Origin: M55B167 sp046482825
Lineage (GTDB): Bacteria; Verrucomicrobiota; Kiritimatiellia; RFP12; UBA1067
NCBI GenBank assembly: GCA_046482825.1
Contig: JAWOEI010000028.1
Location: 11,483-75,482 of the forward strand
Reading direction: 5' to 3'
Length of the DNA stretch: 64,000 bases
Under the pieces are notes generated by a model that was given only the letters and a program-made list of their open reading frames with translations, searched no databases and was not told where the DNA came from. A program made the translations under genes and the position numbers. Below, piece after piece: positions 37,238 through 45,808 of this stretch; the first letter of the stretch is position 1; every line of letters starts with the position of its first letter.

Positions 37238-38500
37238 ATGACTGATTTTTGCATCAAAAACATCCGTATTGTTGATCCATCCTGTAAGCGCGATGAAATC
37301 AGCAACATAATTATACGCAACGGAACAATCCAGCCTGACGATTCCGACACCGAAGGCCTGGAAGTTCTTGACGGAAACGGACTCATTGCCGCTCCCGGCT
37401 TCTGGGATGTGCATGTGCATTTCCGTGATCCCGGCAATCCTTTGGCGGAAACCCAACGTACCGGAGCGCTTGCCGCTTCCGCAGGAGGTTTCACACATGT
37501 AGTGACCATGCCTAACACAGTCCCGGCAATGGATACTCCCGAACAGATACAGTTACAGCAGGATGAAACGCTTCCAGTCATAATTCTTCCCTCAGCATGC
37601 ATAAGCTCGCAACGCAGCGGCAGAGAGCTGGCAAATCTGCCGGCCCTGCTCCGGGCCGGAGCTGTGGCATTCACGGATGACGGTGCTATGCTGGCTGATG
37701 ATGATCTTATGCGCAAAGCCATGAAGCAAACCGTACAGCTGGGCTCTCTGATAATGGAACATGCGGTTCTTCCTTCGCTGGCCGGCAGAGGTATCATCAG
37801 GGACTGTGAATTAGCCAGACGCTACGATCTGCCGATCTTCCCTCCCGCAGCGGAAACAAAAGCTGTAGAGCGTGACATCAGACTCTGCCGGGAAACCGGA
37901 TGCCCCCTTCATATACAGCATATCTCCTGCGGCAAATCCGTGGAACTCATCCGCCAGGCGCGTAAAGAAGGGCTGCCAGTAACGGGCGAAGCATCACCGC
38001 ATCACATATCCATCGCTGTTGAGGATATCACATCTGACGACGGCAACTACCGCATGAATCCGCCACTGGGCAACCGCAATGATGTCAGAGCCATTCGCGA
38101 CGGCCTGCTGGACGGAACCCTCAGCATGTTTGCAACCGATCATGCCCCGCACACCAGCGAAACCAAGATAAAGGGTTTTTTGAAAGCGCCCTTCGGAGTT
38201 ATCGGTCTGGAAACCGCCATAGGCATAACATGGAAGGTTATGGTTGAAGAAGAGAAGATGGATCTGATGCAATGGATCTCCTGCTGGACAAGCGCTCCTG
38301 CCGCATTACTGCGCAGGCCGGAACCCACTTTGCAAACGGGTTCAAAAGCGGATATGGTAATTATTGATCCCGCCACGCAATGGACAGTTGACCCTGACAA
38401 ATTCAAGTCACTCTCGCGCAACACACCCTTTGCTGGCTGGAAACTCAATGCAAGGCCCGTCCTGACTGTATGCGAAGGACGCAGAGTTTACAGCGGCTGA
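37238..38500 (+). CDS. pyrC: Dihydroorotase
   Basis: A 420-residue class I (long) dihydroorotase. DVHVHFRDPGNP supplies the first two zinc-binding His; later motifs are GGFTHVVTMPNT, the His in IQHISCG, and TDHAPHTSETK with the catalytic Asp. It closes carbamoyl-aspartate to dihydroorotate in pyrimidine synthesis. It stands alone, without pyrB beside it, and its stop overlaps the convergent tatD gene by 13 bases. Promoter position suggests a leaderless transcript. Confidence 0.95.
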   Translation: MTDFCIKNIRIVDPSCKRDEISNIIIRNGTIQPDDSDTEGLEVLDGNGLIAAPGFWDVHVHFRDPGNPLAETQRTGALAASAGGFTHVVTMPNTVPAMDTPEQIQLQQDETLPVIILPSACISSQRSGRELANLPALLRAGAVAFTDDGAMLADDDLMRKAMKQTVQLGSLIMEHAVLPSLAGRGIIRDCELARRYDLPIFPPAAETKAVERDIRLCRETGCPLHIQHISCGKSVELIRQARKEGLPVTGEASPHHISIAVEDITSDDGNYRMNPPLGNRNDVRAIRDGLLDGTLSMFATDHAPHTSETKIKGFLKAPFGVIGLETAIGITWKVMVEEEKMDLMQWISCWTSAPAALLRRPEPTLQTGSKADMVIIDPATQWTVDPDKFKSLSRNTPFAGWKLNARPVLTVCEGRRVYSG

Positions 38501-39273
38501 AAATCGGCAAACAGCGCTTCGGCATTTCCGGCTGTCAGCCCGGCAATAAACTCCGCAGATTTTCCGCGCACCTCCGCCAGACACTCTGCCACATATTTTA
38601 CAAAAGCCGGCTCATTCTGACTGCCACGTAAAGGAACCGGAGCAAGATAAGGTGAATCGGTTTCTATAAGCAGGCGCTCGTCCGGCACATAAGCAGCACT
38701 TTCACGCAACGCACCGGCATTGCGGAATGTCACGATGCCGCTGAAACTGATGGCCAGCTGCCTATCCAACAGTTGCTTTGCGAACTCCTTGCTGCCGGTA
38801 AAGCAATGAACAACGCCGCGCAGCCCCTCACCATGCCAGGGTGTTTCATCCAGAACCCGCAATGTCTCTTCATCTGCCTCGCGGGTATGAATAATCACCG
38901 GTTTACGCCACTCATCCGCAAACTCAAGATGAGCGGCGAACAACTCACACTGTGCTTCAGCTTTATCCGCTTCATAATGAAAGTCAAGTCCTGTCTCCCC
39001 GACTGCCGCCAAAAGTACTGTTTCAGCAATTCTGCGCAGAGCTTCAACATAAGCCTGAGCATTCGCATCTTTCGCCTGACTGCGGTCAAAACCCAGAGCT
39101 AAACCTACCTGGTCAGGAAAAATATTTGAAACTTCAATCGCCGCCTCATTCAGATCACTGTTGCCTCCCACTGCAATCAGTCGGCTGACTCCTTCATCAG
39201 CCGCACGATGAAGAACAGCTTTATTCTCTGCCGAATTCAAACTGAAATGCGCATGAGTATCAAATAAATTCAT
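38488..39273 (-). CDS. tatD: TatD-family metal-dependent DNase
   Basis: A 261-residue TIM-barrel hydrolase: FDTHAHFS metal motif at the start, VGETGLDFHY, VIIHTREADEETL, VVHCFTG and LIETDSPYLAP. TatD enzymes are 3'-5' exonucleases or deacylases with broad repair roles. GGGAGA precedes the ATG. It converges on pyrC with a 13-base overlap of the 3' ends. TatD, YcfH and YjjV cannot be told apart safely here. Confidence 0.92.
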   Translation of the reverse strand: MNLFDTHAHFSLNSAENKAVLHRAADEGVSRLIAVGGNSDLNEAAIEVSNIFPDQVGLALGFDRSQAKDANAQAYVEALRRIAETVLLAAVGETGLDFHYEADKAEAQCELFAAHLEFADEWRKPVIIHTREADEETLRVLDETPWHGEGLRGVVHCFTGSKEFAKQLLDRQLAISFSGIVTFRNAGALRESAAYVPDERLLIETDSPYLAPVPLRGSQNEPAFVKYVAECLAEVRGKSAEFIAGLTAGNAEALFADFQPL

Positions 39274-39677
39274 CGGAAAATCTCCCTGATCCCTCCAGCT
39301 GCCTTTGTTTTTATGACAGGAATCGGGATTACAGGCTCTTCCTAAAAAGGCAAAACTGACATATCGTTCTTTAACAACATGTTGTCGCTGGTAAAATTTG
39401 CAGGCCCGACAACTGACCGTCCCTTACAGCCTCAACATTTTATCATTTAAGGAATTTTTTAGCAAACTGCAGAAACACACAACGCAGCTCTGAAAAAACT
39501 GTGTATTTTTAGCCGTTGTATTTATCTGGTATTTGAGTTATTTTCATAACTGAGTTTACATACAGTCAGATTAAAACCCACTGATTCGTGTACATGAAGA
39601 TGTACATAAAAACAATTGTAGAATCTTTCGCGTGGCCGCAATGAATCCTCATTCCGTAAATTCGCACAAGGAGAACC
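39274..39677. other. 404-base gap, no gene seen
   Basis: Divergent gap between tatD and the lipocalin gene. It is AT-rich and must hold both promoters, but I see no RNA gene, strong hairpin or convincing coding frame. Confidence 0.45.
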
Positions 39678-40286
39678 ATGAATAAACTATTGATGATGCT
39701 GCCGCTGTTAATATGCGGGTGCCTTGGATACCCTGAAAAGGTTCATCCGGTGAAAAATTTTGAACTCCACAGATATCTGGGTAAATGGTACGAAATTGCG
39801 AGATTCGATCATTCTTTTGAACGAGGCCTGGAATCCGTTAGCGCCGAATACAGTATGCGTAAGGATGGAGGTTTACGCGTCGAGAACCGAGGATTTTCGC
39901 AGGAAAACAAAGAATGGAAAGAGGCGGTTGGAAAAGCATTTTTTGTTGAAAATACAGAGACTGGATATTTGAAAGTGTCCTTCTTCGGTCCCTTCTATGC
40001 ATCATATGTAATTTTTGAACTGGATAAACATGATTATCAGTATGCGTTTGTGACGAGTTCAAAAAAGTCCTATGTATGGCTCTTATCCCGGAAACCTCAA
40101 GTATCGGAAAAACTTAAAGAACGTTTCATAAATGTATTGCAGAACAAGGGTTATGATCCGTCAAAACTGATATGGGTTAAACAGGAACAGGCGCCTGACA
40201 GCAAACAGCAGGCCGGATGCCCTCATCCGGCGCAGCAATGTAGCAGCACACAACGCAGTATGCAGACGGCCAGATTTTCAGACTGA
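39678..40286 (+). CDS. Lipocalin, outer-membrane lipoprotein (Blc-like)
   Basis: A 202-residue bacterial lipocalin. The signal ends in a lipobox-like LLICGC (Cys at about residue 15). The GKWYEIARFDHSFERGL signature is the lipocalin motif, and the eight-strand barrel ends near VWLLSRKPQVSE; RFINVLQNKGYD is the Blc-type C-terminal helix. These proteins bind lipids at the outer membrane. About 30 extra C-terminal residues are encoded by a palindromic sequence (40212-40231), suggesting that an intergenic repeat has been captured into the frame. AAGGAGAACC precedes the ATG. Confidence 0.93.
   Translation: MNKLLMMLPLLICGCLGYPEKVHPVKNFELHRYLGKWYEIARFDHSFERGLESVSAEYSMRKDGGLRVENRGFSQENKEWKEAVGKAFFVENTETGYLKVSFFGPFYASYVIFELDKHDYQYAFVTSSKKSYVWLLSRKPQVSEKLKERFINVLQNKGYDPSKLIWVKQEQAPDSKQQAGCPHPAQQCSSTQRSMQTARFSD
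40212..40231. repeat. REP-like palindrome inside the lipocalin 3' end
   Basis: GCCGGATG-CCCT-CATCCGGC, an 8-bp perfect stem with a 4-base loop. The bases resemble enterobacterial REP arms. It lies within codons beyond the conserved lipocalin fold. Confidence 0.55.
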
Positions 40287-40315
40287 GTGGATTTTTCATT
40301 TTCTCTGACAATCTG

Positions 40316-40362
40316 TTTTTTTTGCGTGTTTCAAATCTTTGTGCTCTCTGTGGTTTCAAGCA
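40316..40362. repeat. Dispersed 'gtgctctctgtggtttc' motif
   Basis: Short intergenic motif before ychF of the same family as the copy at 49893-49925 (ctctgtgctttttgtgttctctgtggtt). Confidence 0.5.
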
Positions 40363-40423
40363 AATTGCCAAAGGTCCTGCTTTTTGCTACCCTTTTCCGC
40401 CAAACCATCAAAGGAGAACTATC

Positions 40424-41524
40424 ATGGGACTTGGTGTAGGAATCGTAGGGTTGCCTAATGTCGGAAAATCAACTCTGTTCAACGCCCTGACACGCGCACA
40501 GAACGCGGAATCGGCCAATTACCCTTTCTGCACCATAGAGCCGAACAAAGCTTCGGTTCCCATGGCAGATACCAGACTCGAAAAAATCGCGACTGTTGCC
40601 AAACCGGAGAAAGTTGTGAAAGCCACCGTGGATTTTATCGACATTGCCGGTCTAGTCAGGGGCGCTAGCAAAGGTGAGGGTCTCGGTAACAAGTTTTTAG
40701 CCAACATCCGGGAAGTTGATGCGATTCTTCATGTAGTCCGCAGTTTCAATGATGACGATGTGGTTCATGTTGAAGGTGAAATCAACCCGGTACGTGACAT
40801 TGAAATCATTGAAACCGAGCTGGTGCTGGCGGACATACAATCGCTTGAAAAAAGAATTGAACGTATTTCAAAACAGGCACGCGCGGACAAGGAACTGCGC
40901 AAAGAAGTCGAATCCATGGAAAGGCTTCTTGCTCATCTTAATGATGGGCACCCGGTCCGTACCTTTGACTACGAAGAAAGCGATCCTGTTGTCACAACTA
41001 TTAAAGAATCTCAGTTTCTGACCGGAAAACCGGTTATCTACTGCGCCAATGTAAGCGAGGAAGATCTGGAATCCCCCACTGATTTCGTTGCGGATGTTCA
41101 AAAGTTCGCCGCATCCAAAGGCTGTGATGTGATCACCGTGTCCGCAAAAATGGAATCCGAACTGGCAGGACTTTCGGATGAGGAACGCAACGACTTTCTT
41201 GCATCATACGGACTTGAAGAAAGCGGACTCGATCAGACTGTCCGCATGGCCTATCACACTCTCGGTCTGGCCAGCTACTTCACCGCTGGACCCAAAGAGG
41301 TCAAGGCCTGGACATTTCATCGGGGCTGGAAGGCCCCCAGATGCGCATCGGTAATCCATACCGACTTCGAGCGCGGTTTTATCCGCGCCGAGGTTATCTC
41401 CTGTGATGAATACCTTGCACATAACGGAGAAGCCGGTGCCAAAGCAGCCGGTGTAATGCGGGTGGAGGGAAAAGAGTATGAGGTCCGGGACGGCGATGTG
41501 ATGCACTTTCTGTTCAACGTCTGA
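40424..41524 (+). CDS. ychF: Redox-regulated ATPase/GTPase YchF (Obg family)
   Basis: About 366 residues. The P-loop is GLPNVGKSTLFNAL, switch DIAGLVRGASKGEGLGNKFL, the NxxE specificity motif ANVSEED (the ATP-favouring YchF/OLA1 form), then a coiled-coil insert and the C-terminal TGS domain from about residue 280 with AWTFHRGWKAPRCASVIHTDFERGF. YchF binds ribosomes and affects translation and stress response. The ATG at 40424 is chosen because AAAGGAG precedes it and the protein begins MGLGVGIVGLPN as in the family. Confidence 0.97.
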   Translation: MGLGVGIVGLPNVGKSTLFNALTRAQNAESANYPFCTIEPNKASVPMADTRLEKIATVAKPEKVVKATVDFIDIAGLVRGASKGEGLGNKFLANIREVDAILHVVRSFNDDDVVHVEGEINPVRDIEIIETELVLADIQSLEKRIERISKQARADKELRKEVESMERLLAHLNDGHPVRTFDYEESDPVVTTIKESQFLTGKPVIYCANVSEEDLESPTDFVADVQKFAASKGCDVITVSAKMESELAGLSDEERNDFLASYGLEESGLDQTVRMAYHTLGLASYFTAGPKEVKAWTFHRGWKAPRCASVIHTDFERGFIRAEVISCDEYLAHNGEAGAKAAGVMRVEGKEYEVRDGDVMHFLFNV

Positions 41525-41562
41525 AGCTGTTGCTTTCTATTACAGCCGCACTGTTTACCAAC

Positions 41563-42273
41563 TCACTCCGCCTGCGGATCTTTGTTCAGAATAATAACGC
41601 CGGGAATGCGTTTATCAGCAGCAACCCATCCGTTGGTCCATTCAGTACCCGGATCGAAAGCTGCAGGATCGGGGAGGATATCGTCATCAGTTCCCCTTTT
41701 TTTGTCCGGACCGGCAGAAAGAAGAACTAGTTTTTCACCATCCTGCGGTCGATAGAAAAACGGGGTATTCCAGGGATCGCCCCTCAGCTGATTGATATAC
41801 GGTCCGACCCACTCAGGCTCGCCGGGATCACGGACTAGAGCGGCAAGTCCCTGTTCCTCTGTCGGATATCGCCCCACGTGAAAACGATAGCGTCCAAGGG
41901 CCTCGGCCAACACATCCACATGGCGCATAGCCACATGATAGGACGACTCTTTTTTACGGACAGCAGATTTATCAGCCGCACTGAAAAGCAGCGCCCCCAG
42001 CAGAGCCAGTATAACTATCACCCCAAAATAGAAAGTCGGATGCCTGAAAATAGAGGGTGAAACTGTACCGTGCAACTCCTGTTTCTTCTGTTCATACTGC
42101 CTGTGTATCTGCTCTATTGAACGACGCCGGGTCCTATGTTTTTCCCCAAGAGCCGCTGCGGTATCTTTGTCCACTTCAGGAACATTTATTGACATGTAAC
42201 GCCCGCAATGCGGACACTTAGCCCCACGCAGATCTTCAATAATCTTCTTACAGTATGGACAGCGGTATTTCAT
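41563..42273 (-). CDS. Zinc-ribbon membrane protein with GspG-like C-terminal domain
   Basis: About 236 residues in three parts: a rubredoxin-like zinc ribbon (MKYRCPYCKKIIEDL then AKCPHCGRYM), a charged cytoplasmic stretch and a membrane segment (about 85-105), then a domain like the type II secretion major pseudopilin GspG C-terminus: EALGRYRFHVGRYPTEEQGLAALV, PEWVGPYIN, DPWNTPFFYR, and LLSAGPDKKRGTDDD, which is the calcium-binding loop. It has no prepilin peptidase N-terminus. The Met at 42273 is chosen because the ribbon starts there; upstream residues look non-coding. Function unknown. Confidence 0.75.
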   Translation of the reverse strand: MKYRCPYCKKIIEDLRGAKCPHCGRYMSINVPEVDKDTAAALGEKHRTRRRSIEQIHRQYEQKKQELHGTVSPSIFRHPTFYFGVIVILALLGALLFSAADKSAVRKKESSYHVAMRHVDVLAEALGRYRFHVGRYPTEEQGLAALVRDPGEPEWVGPYINQLRGDPWNTPFFYRPQDGEKLVLLSAGPDKKRGTDDDILPDPAAFDPGTEWTNGWVAADKRIPGVIILNKDPQAE

Positions 42274-42397
42274 ATTCAGAAGTTGCAAATGGCTGGTGCC
42301 ACCTGCTGACAGCTCCATACGTGCCGTAAAAACAGGTAATTGTGGTAATGAAATGCGCAGGCCAACAGGCACCAGCGCTGATCCAGCCGTAATCGGT

Positions 42398-42811
42398 TCA
42401 AGGATCGATATTTTCCAGTTCAAAAGTATCCATATTTATGCGACGATAATAACAGTTCCGCGGTTCGCCCTTCTGATTTTTCGTATGACAGATATTCCCG
42501 CGTTTCGGCCGCACAATGTAAACCAGAGAGTTCTGTTCACAGTTCACCCGGGCCTCAAGCAGCTCAAATGTTTCGCCGGAAGTCTTACCCTTCTCCCACA
42601 AAACCTTGCGCGAGGTACTCCAGAGAACCAGCATACGCTCTTCAAAGGCTTTTTTCATTGCAAATTCATTGGTATAAGCAACCAGGATAACTTCCCCGGT
42701 ATCGGCATGCTGAACAGCCACAGGAATTACATCTTTACAGTTCTCCGCAATTTTTGAGATTTTTTCAAAATCCAGCATCAGCCGGGTACCTTCTTCAAGC
42801 TCTTTACTCAT
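42398..42811 (-). CDS. hisI: Phosphoribosyl-AMP cyclohydrolase
   Basis: A 137-residue HisI: LVAYTNEFAMKKAFEER, WSTSRKVLWEKGKTSGETF and the metal/catalytic ARVNCEQNSLVYIVRP and CHT motifs with a Cys set for zinc. It opens the purine ring of PR-AMP in histidine synthesis. GGAGAA lies before the ATG. It is a stand-alone cyclohydrolase without a HisE domain; no other his genes are nearby. The gene ends 125 bases before the zinc-ribbon gene on the same strand. Confidence 0.93.
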   Translation of the reverse strand: MSKELEEGTRLMLDFEKISKIAENCKDVIPVAVQHADTGEVILVAYTNEFAMKKAFEERMLVLWSTSRKVLWEKGKTSGETFELLEARVNCEQNSLVYIVRPKRGNICHTKNQKGEPRNCYYRRINMDTFELENIDP

Positions 42812-43026
42812 TTGTACTTTTTCTCCATTATTATTCTATGCGTATCAGCTATCGCATCTTCAGCAGCAAGGATGTGTTTTTCAGAAATTGTGCAGGTGAC
42901 AGCTGCAGGACTCACATCTTACGGGTGTATTTTTACAGAAAACGCTGTATGTTATCAACAATTCCAAGCACATGAAACCACAAACTTACAATTCATCTCG
43001 GCACCCTTCAAAAAAATCAGAAAAAA

Positions 43027-43051
43027 ACGGCGTCGGTTACCCCGACGCCGT
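43027..43051 (-). terminator. Intrinsic terminator after rhamnose isomerase
   Basis: A perfect 10-bp stem (ACGGCGTCGG with its complement), 5-base loop and a run of seven T on the minus strand, 30 bases after the rhaA stop. Textbook intrinsic terminator. Confidence 0.92.
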
Positions 43052-43080
43052 AAACCTTCATGTAATTTAACAACTCAAGC

Positions 43081-44343
43081 TCAACGTTTACTCAGCACAT
43101 CGGATTCATACCGGGTAATTTCATTAAACCAGTCGAGTCCTACCGGAACACCCTGCTTCAGGCAGTAGTAATCCCAGACAGCACTCCACGGCATTGTCTT
43201 GAGTTCTTCGAACATCACCAAACGTTTAGTAAAGTCCATGTTCAATTCAGCCTCACGAATCGATTCAATAGGCTCGAGCATGGCAAAAAGCAGGGCCTTC
43301 ACCATATTACGCGTACCTATAACCCAGGCGGCCACACGGTTGATACTGGCGTCAAAGAAATCCAGTCCGATGTGCACCTTCTCCAGTTGTCCGCTCCGCA
43401 CCAGCTCTTTGGCTATCTGCTGCAGCTCATCGTCAAAACAGACTACATGATCGCTGTCCCAGCGAACCGGACGGCTTACATGCAGCAGAAGCTCAGGGCA
43501 GAACATCATAACCGAAGAAATCTTTTCAGAAATCACCTCTGTGGGATGATAATGCCCCGCATCCAGGCAGAGCAGCTTCTGACGTGACACAGCGTATCCC
43601 ATGTAAAATTCATGCGATCCCGCAGTGTAGCTCTCTCCACCAATACCGAAAAGCTTGGATTCAACCGCATCCAGATGCAGGCGGGGATCAATCTTTTCAG
43701 CAAAACACTTGTCCAGTGAGTCCGCCAGACGGACACGCGGACCCCACCTGTCGGCTGGCGTATCCTTGTAGGAATCCGGAACCCAGAAATTAGTCACTGT
43801 CGCTGTTCCGAACTGACGTCCCATCTCGGCACCTATCACACGACAGCGTTTAGCATGCTCAATCCAGAAATCACGTATGCTTTGGTCGGGGTGAGCCAAG
43901 GTGAAACCGTCAGCAGCCTTGTCATGCGAAAAGAAGGTGGGATTGAAATCCATTCCGTGCAATCTGTCTCTGCCCCAGTCTATCCAGCTCTTAAAATGCT
44001 CAGGCTCAATTGCATCACGATCCACAAACACCCCGTTGTTATCAAGATAGCTGGCATGCAGATTAAGACGATGGGTTCCGGGAATAAGAGAGAGCGCCTT
44101 TTCAATATCATCGCGCAACTCCCCTATTGTCCGGGCCTTCCCCGGATAGTTTCCTGTTGCCTGAATGCCTCCGCTGAGTTCCGATCCGCCGACACTCTCA
44201 AAACCGCCAACATCATCCCCCTGCCAGCAATTCATACTGACTGGCACTTCCTCCAGTGCAGCCATTGCGACATCCGTATCAACTCCTATCTCCGCATATT
44301 TTTCTTTGGCAATACGATAAGCCTGTTCGATCTTTTCGCTCAT
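43081..44343 (-). CDS. rhaA: L-rhamnose isomerase
   Basis: About 420 residues of the RhaA family: NCWQGDDVGGFE near the start, LNLHASYLD, metal ligands in the FNPTFFSHDKAADGFTLAHPD, LCLDAGHYHPTE and IGLDFFDASINRVAAWVIGTRN segments. It converts L-rhamnose to L-rhamnulose. The ATG at 44343 is chosen because AGAGGTTG precedes it and the protein then begins as in the family; a longer frame to 44409 runs into the upstream gene's spacer. It lies 83 bases after the aldolase gene and ends at a strong terminator, forming a two-gene rhamnose unit; no rhamnulokinase is present in the window. Confidence 0.96.
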   Translation of the reverse strand: MSEKIEQAYRIAKEKYAEIGVDTDVAMAALEEVPVSMNCWQGDDVGGFESVGGSELSGGIQATGNYPGKARTIGELRDDIEKALSLIPGTHRLNLHASYLDNNGVFVDRDAIEPEHFKSWIDWGRDRLHGMDFNPTFFSHDKAADGFTLAHPDQSIRDFWIEHAKRCRVIGAEMGRQFGTATVTNFWVPDSYKDTPADRWGPRVRLADSLDKCFAEKIDPRLHLDAVESKLFGIGGESYTAGSHEFYMGYAVSRQKLLCLDAGHYHPTEVISEKISSVMMFCPELLLHVSRPVRWDSDHVVCFDDELQQIAKELVRSGQLEKVHIGLDFFDASINRVAAWVIGTRNMVKALLFAMLEPIESIREAELNMDFTKRLVMFEELKTMPWSAVWDYYCLKQGVPVGLDWFNEITRYESDVLSKR

Positions 44344-44426
44344 AATAATCAACCTCTTCTGATCACGTAACACATTGTCACGGTCTGTTACAGGAGATGA
44401 ACGCTTCATCTCTCATCATTCATAAT

Positions 44427-45491
44427 TCAAAGCTGCTTCTTACGGTAGGATTCAACCTCCCAGTTTTCTATGAATTCACGGGCGGAATCATTCATGTACT
44501 CAATTCCTCCAAAAGCGGCAGACAGCTTCTCCACCAGTGCTCCGTCCTTAGCCAGCTCCAAAGCAAGTGCGGCTCCTTTCTCACTGTCCGCAACCCCGAA
44601 AACATGCTGATTAAAGCTGAACACCAGCGGCAGATAACCGCGAACACGTCTGTATTTCTCTACACCCTCTTTTGTGGGAACACCCATGTATGGATAAGCC
44701 TTGGCATAAACCAGATGGTCAGGCGAAATCGGCCCCGCGGCAACATCGAAAAACCCTGATGCGGCTATTTTCAGATTTTCATCCCCCATCGCCTCATGAA
44801 TCATACCAACGTCAGCCTCCAGAGATATATCAGAAGCGGTCTGACCACATTGCAGTGATATGTCAATTCCGGCTTCGGCATACTCGCTTTCCAGAACATC
44901 CATGACTCCGCTGTATAATGAACGTATCTTTTCAGGAGAATCGGCAGCAACAAAAACACCGTGATTCTTCAGAAAAATCAGTTTCGGTTCCACACCGTTT
45001 TTTTCCCTGTAACGCTGAATCTCTCTGCGGACCTGCATACAGAGAGTATAGCCTGGATCGATATAATCCAGCCATAGTGCATCAGGGAAGAGTTCAGAAC
45101 AAACCTTCCTCCCGCCTTTGGCACAGGTCATACCGTTGACCAAAGAAGGATGTGTATGAACAACGTAACGGGCACTGAGGGTGTCGTGAAGCGGAGCTTC
45201 AACAGATGCGCGCCCGGGCATCTCCGGAAGTGTGGCTTCAGCCATGACATCTTTTACAAGAGCTTCACGTTTGGAAGGCTCCTCCGGAGTTTCAATATCA
45301 TAAAGTTTTGATAATTCAGCTCTGTCGAGCGCCACAAATTTTCCGGGGGTCAGACTGCTCAGGGTTATTCCAGAAGGCTTGACCCATAGAGTTGTTTCAT
45401 TTTTGCAGGAAGTGTTGCCTCCCCCTCCACGAACATAACGAGCGCCTCCGAATTCATGCGACAAAGCGGTTATAACAGAAATAATATCCAA
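44427..45491 (-). CDS. Rhamnulose-1-phosphate aldolase-like class II aldolase
   Basis: A 354-residue class II aldolase/adducin protein. GGNTSCK, LWVKPSG, RASVEAPLH with the catalytic Glu, VVHTHPS with two zinc His and FLKNHGVFVA with the third are all present. It would split L-rhamnulose-1-phosphate into DHAP and L-lactaldehyde; it resembles the aldolase half of the bifunctional RhaE/YuxG protein without the dehydrogenase half. The start is TTG with GGAGG seven bases upstream. It is first in the operon with rhamnose isomerase. Confidence 0.85.
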   Translation of the reverse strand: MDIISVITALSHEFGGARYVRGGGGNTSCKNETTLWVKPSGITLSSLTPGKFVALDRAELSKLYDIETPEEPSKREALVKDVMAEATLPEMPGRASVEAPLHDTLSARYVVHTHPSLVNGMTCAKGGRKVCSELFPDALWLDYIDPGYTLCMQVRREIQRYREKNGVEPKLIFLKNHGVFVAADSPEKIRSLYSGVMDVLESEYAEAGIDISLQCGQTASDISLEADVGMIHEAMGDENLKIAASGFFDVAAGPISPDHLVYAKAYPYMGVPTKEGVEKYRRVRGYLPLVFSFNQHVFGVADSEKGAALALELAKDGALVEKLSAAFGGIEYMNDSAREFIENWEVESYRKKQL

Positions 45492-45524
45492 TTTAATCCT
45501 CCAACAGCATTCATTTATGCTGAC

Positions 45525-45530
45525 ATTATA
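45525..45530 (-). promoter_or_regulatory. -10 box of the rhamnose unit
   Basis: A perfect TATAAT on the minus strand 33 bases before the TTG start. The -35 region (TTTTAT at 17 bases) is weak, fitting an activator-dependent promoter. The rest of the 317-base gap 45492-45808 holds only this promoter and the terminator at 45663-45702. Confidence 0.5.
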
Positions 45531-45662
45531 GGAGAATCGGAAAATATATAAAACCGTTTAACACGACAATTTAACGTTGTTTTGCGTCAATATGCTATAA
45601 ATTCCATTTTTCCCGCTCTTCCGGCCTTCTTTTGTTCTGTTCATGCCGGAATCATGCGAACC

Positions 45663-45702
45663 AAAAAAAGATAAGTGCGGCCTGCCGCACTCATCTTTTT
45701 TT
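45663..45702 (-). terminator. Intrinsic terminator of the pyrH-frr unit
   Basis: AGTGCGG-CCTG-CCGCACT stem flanked by A-run and T-run on both sides, so it can act in both directions. It lies about 105 bases after the stop of the 45809 gene. Confidence 0.88.
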
Positions 45703-45808
45703 CATTCACACTAAAGCTACCGCTGAACGGTTCCGCACCAGAACCTGTTTCATCAAAAGAACGCAACCATAATCCTAAACGTTTATTTTTATTCTCAATG
45801 CCGCAACT

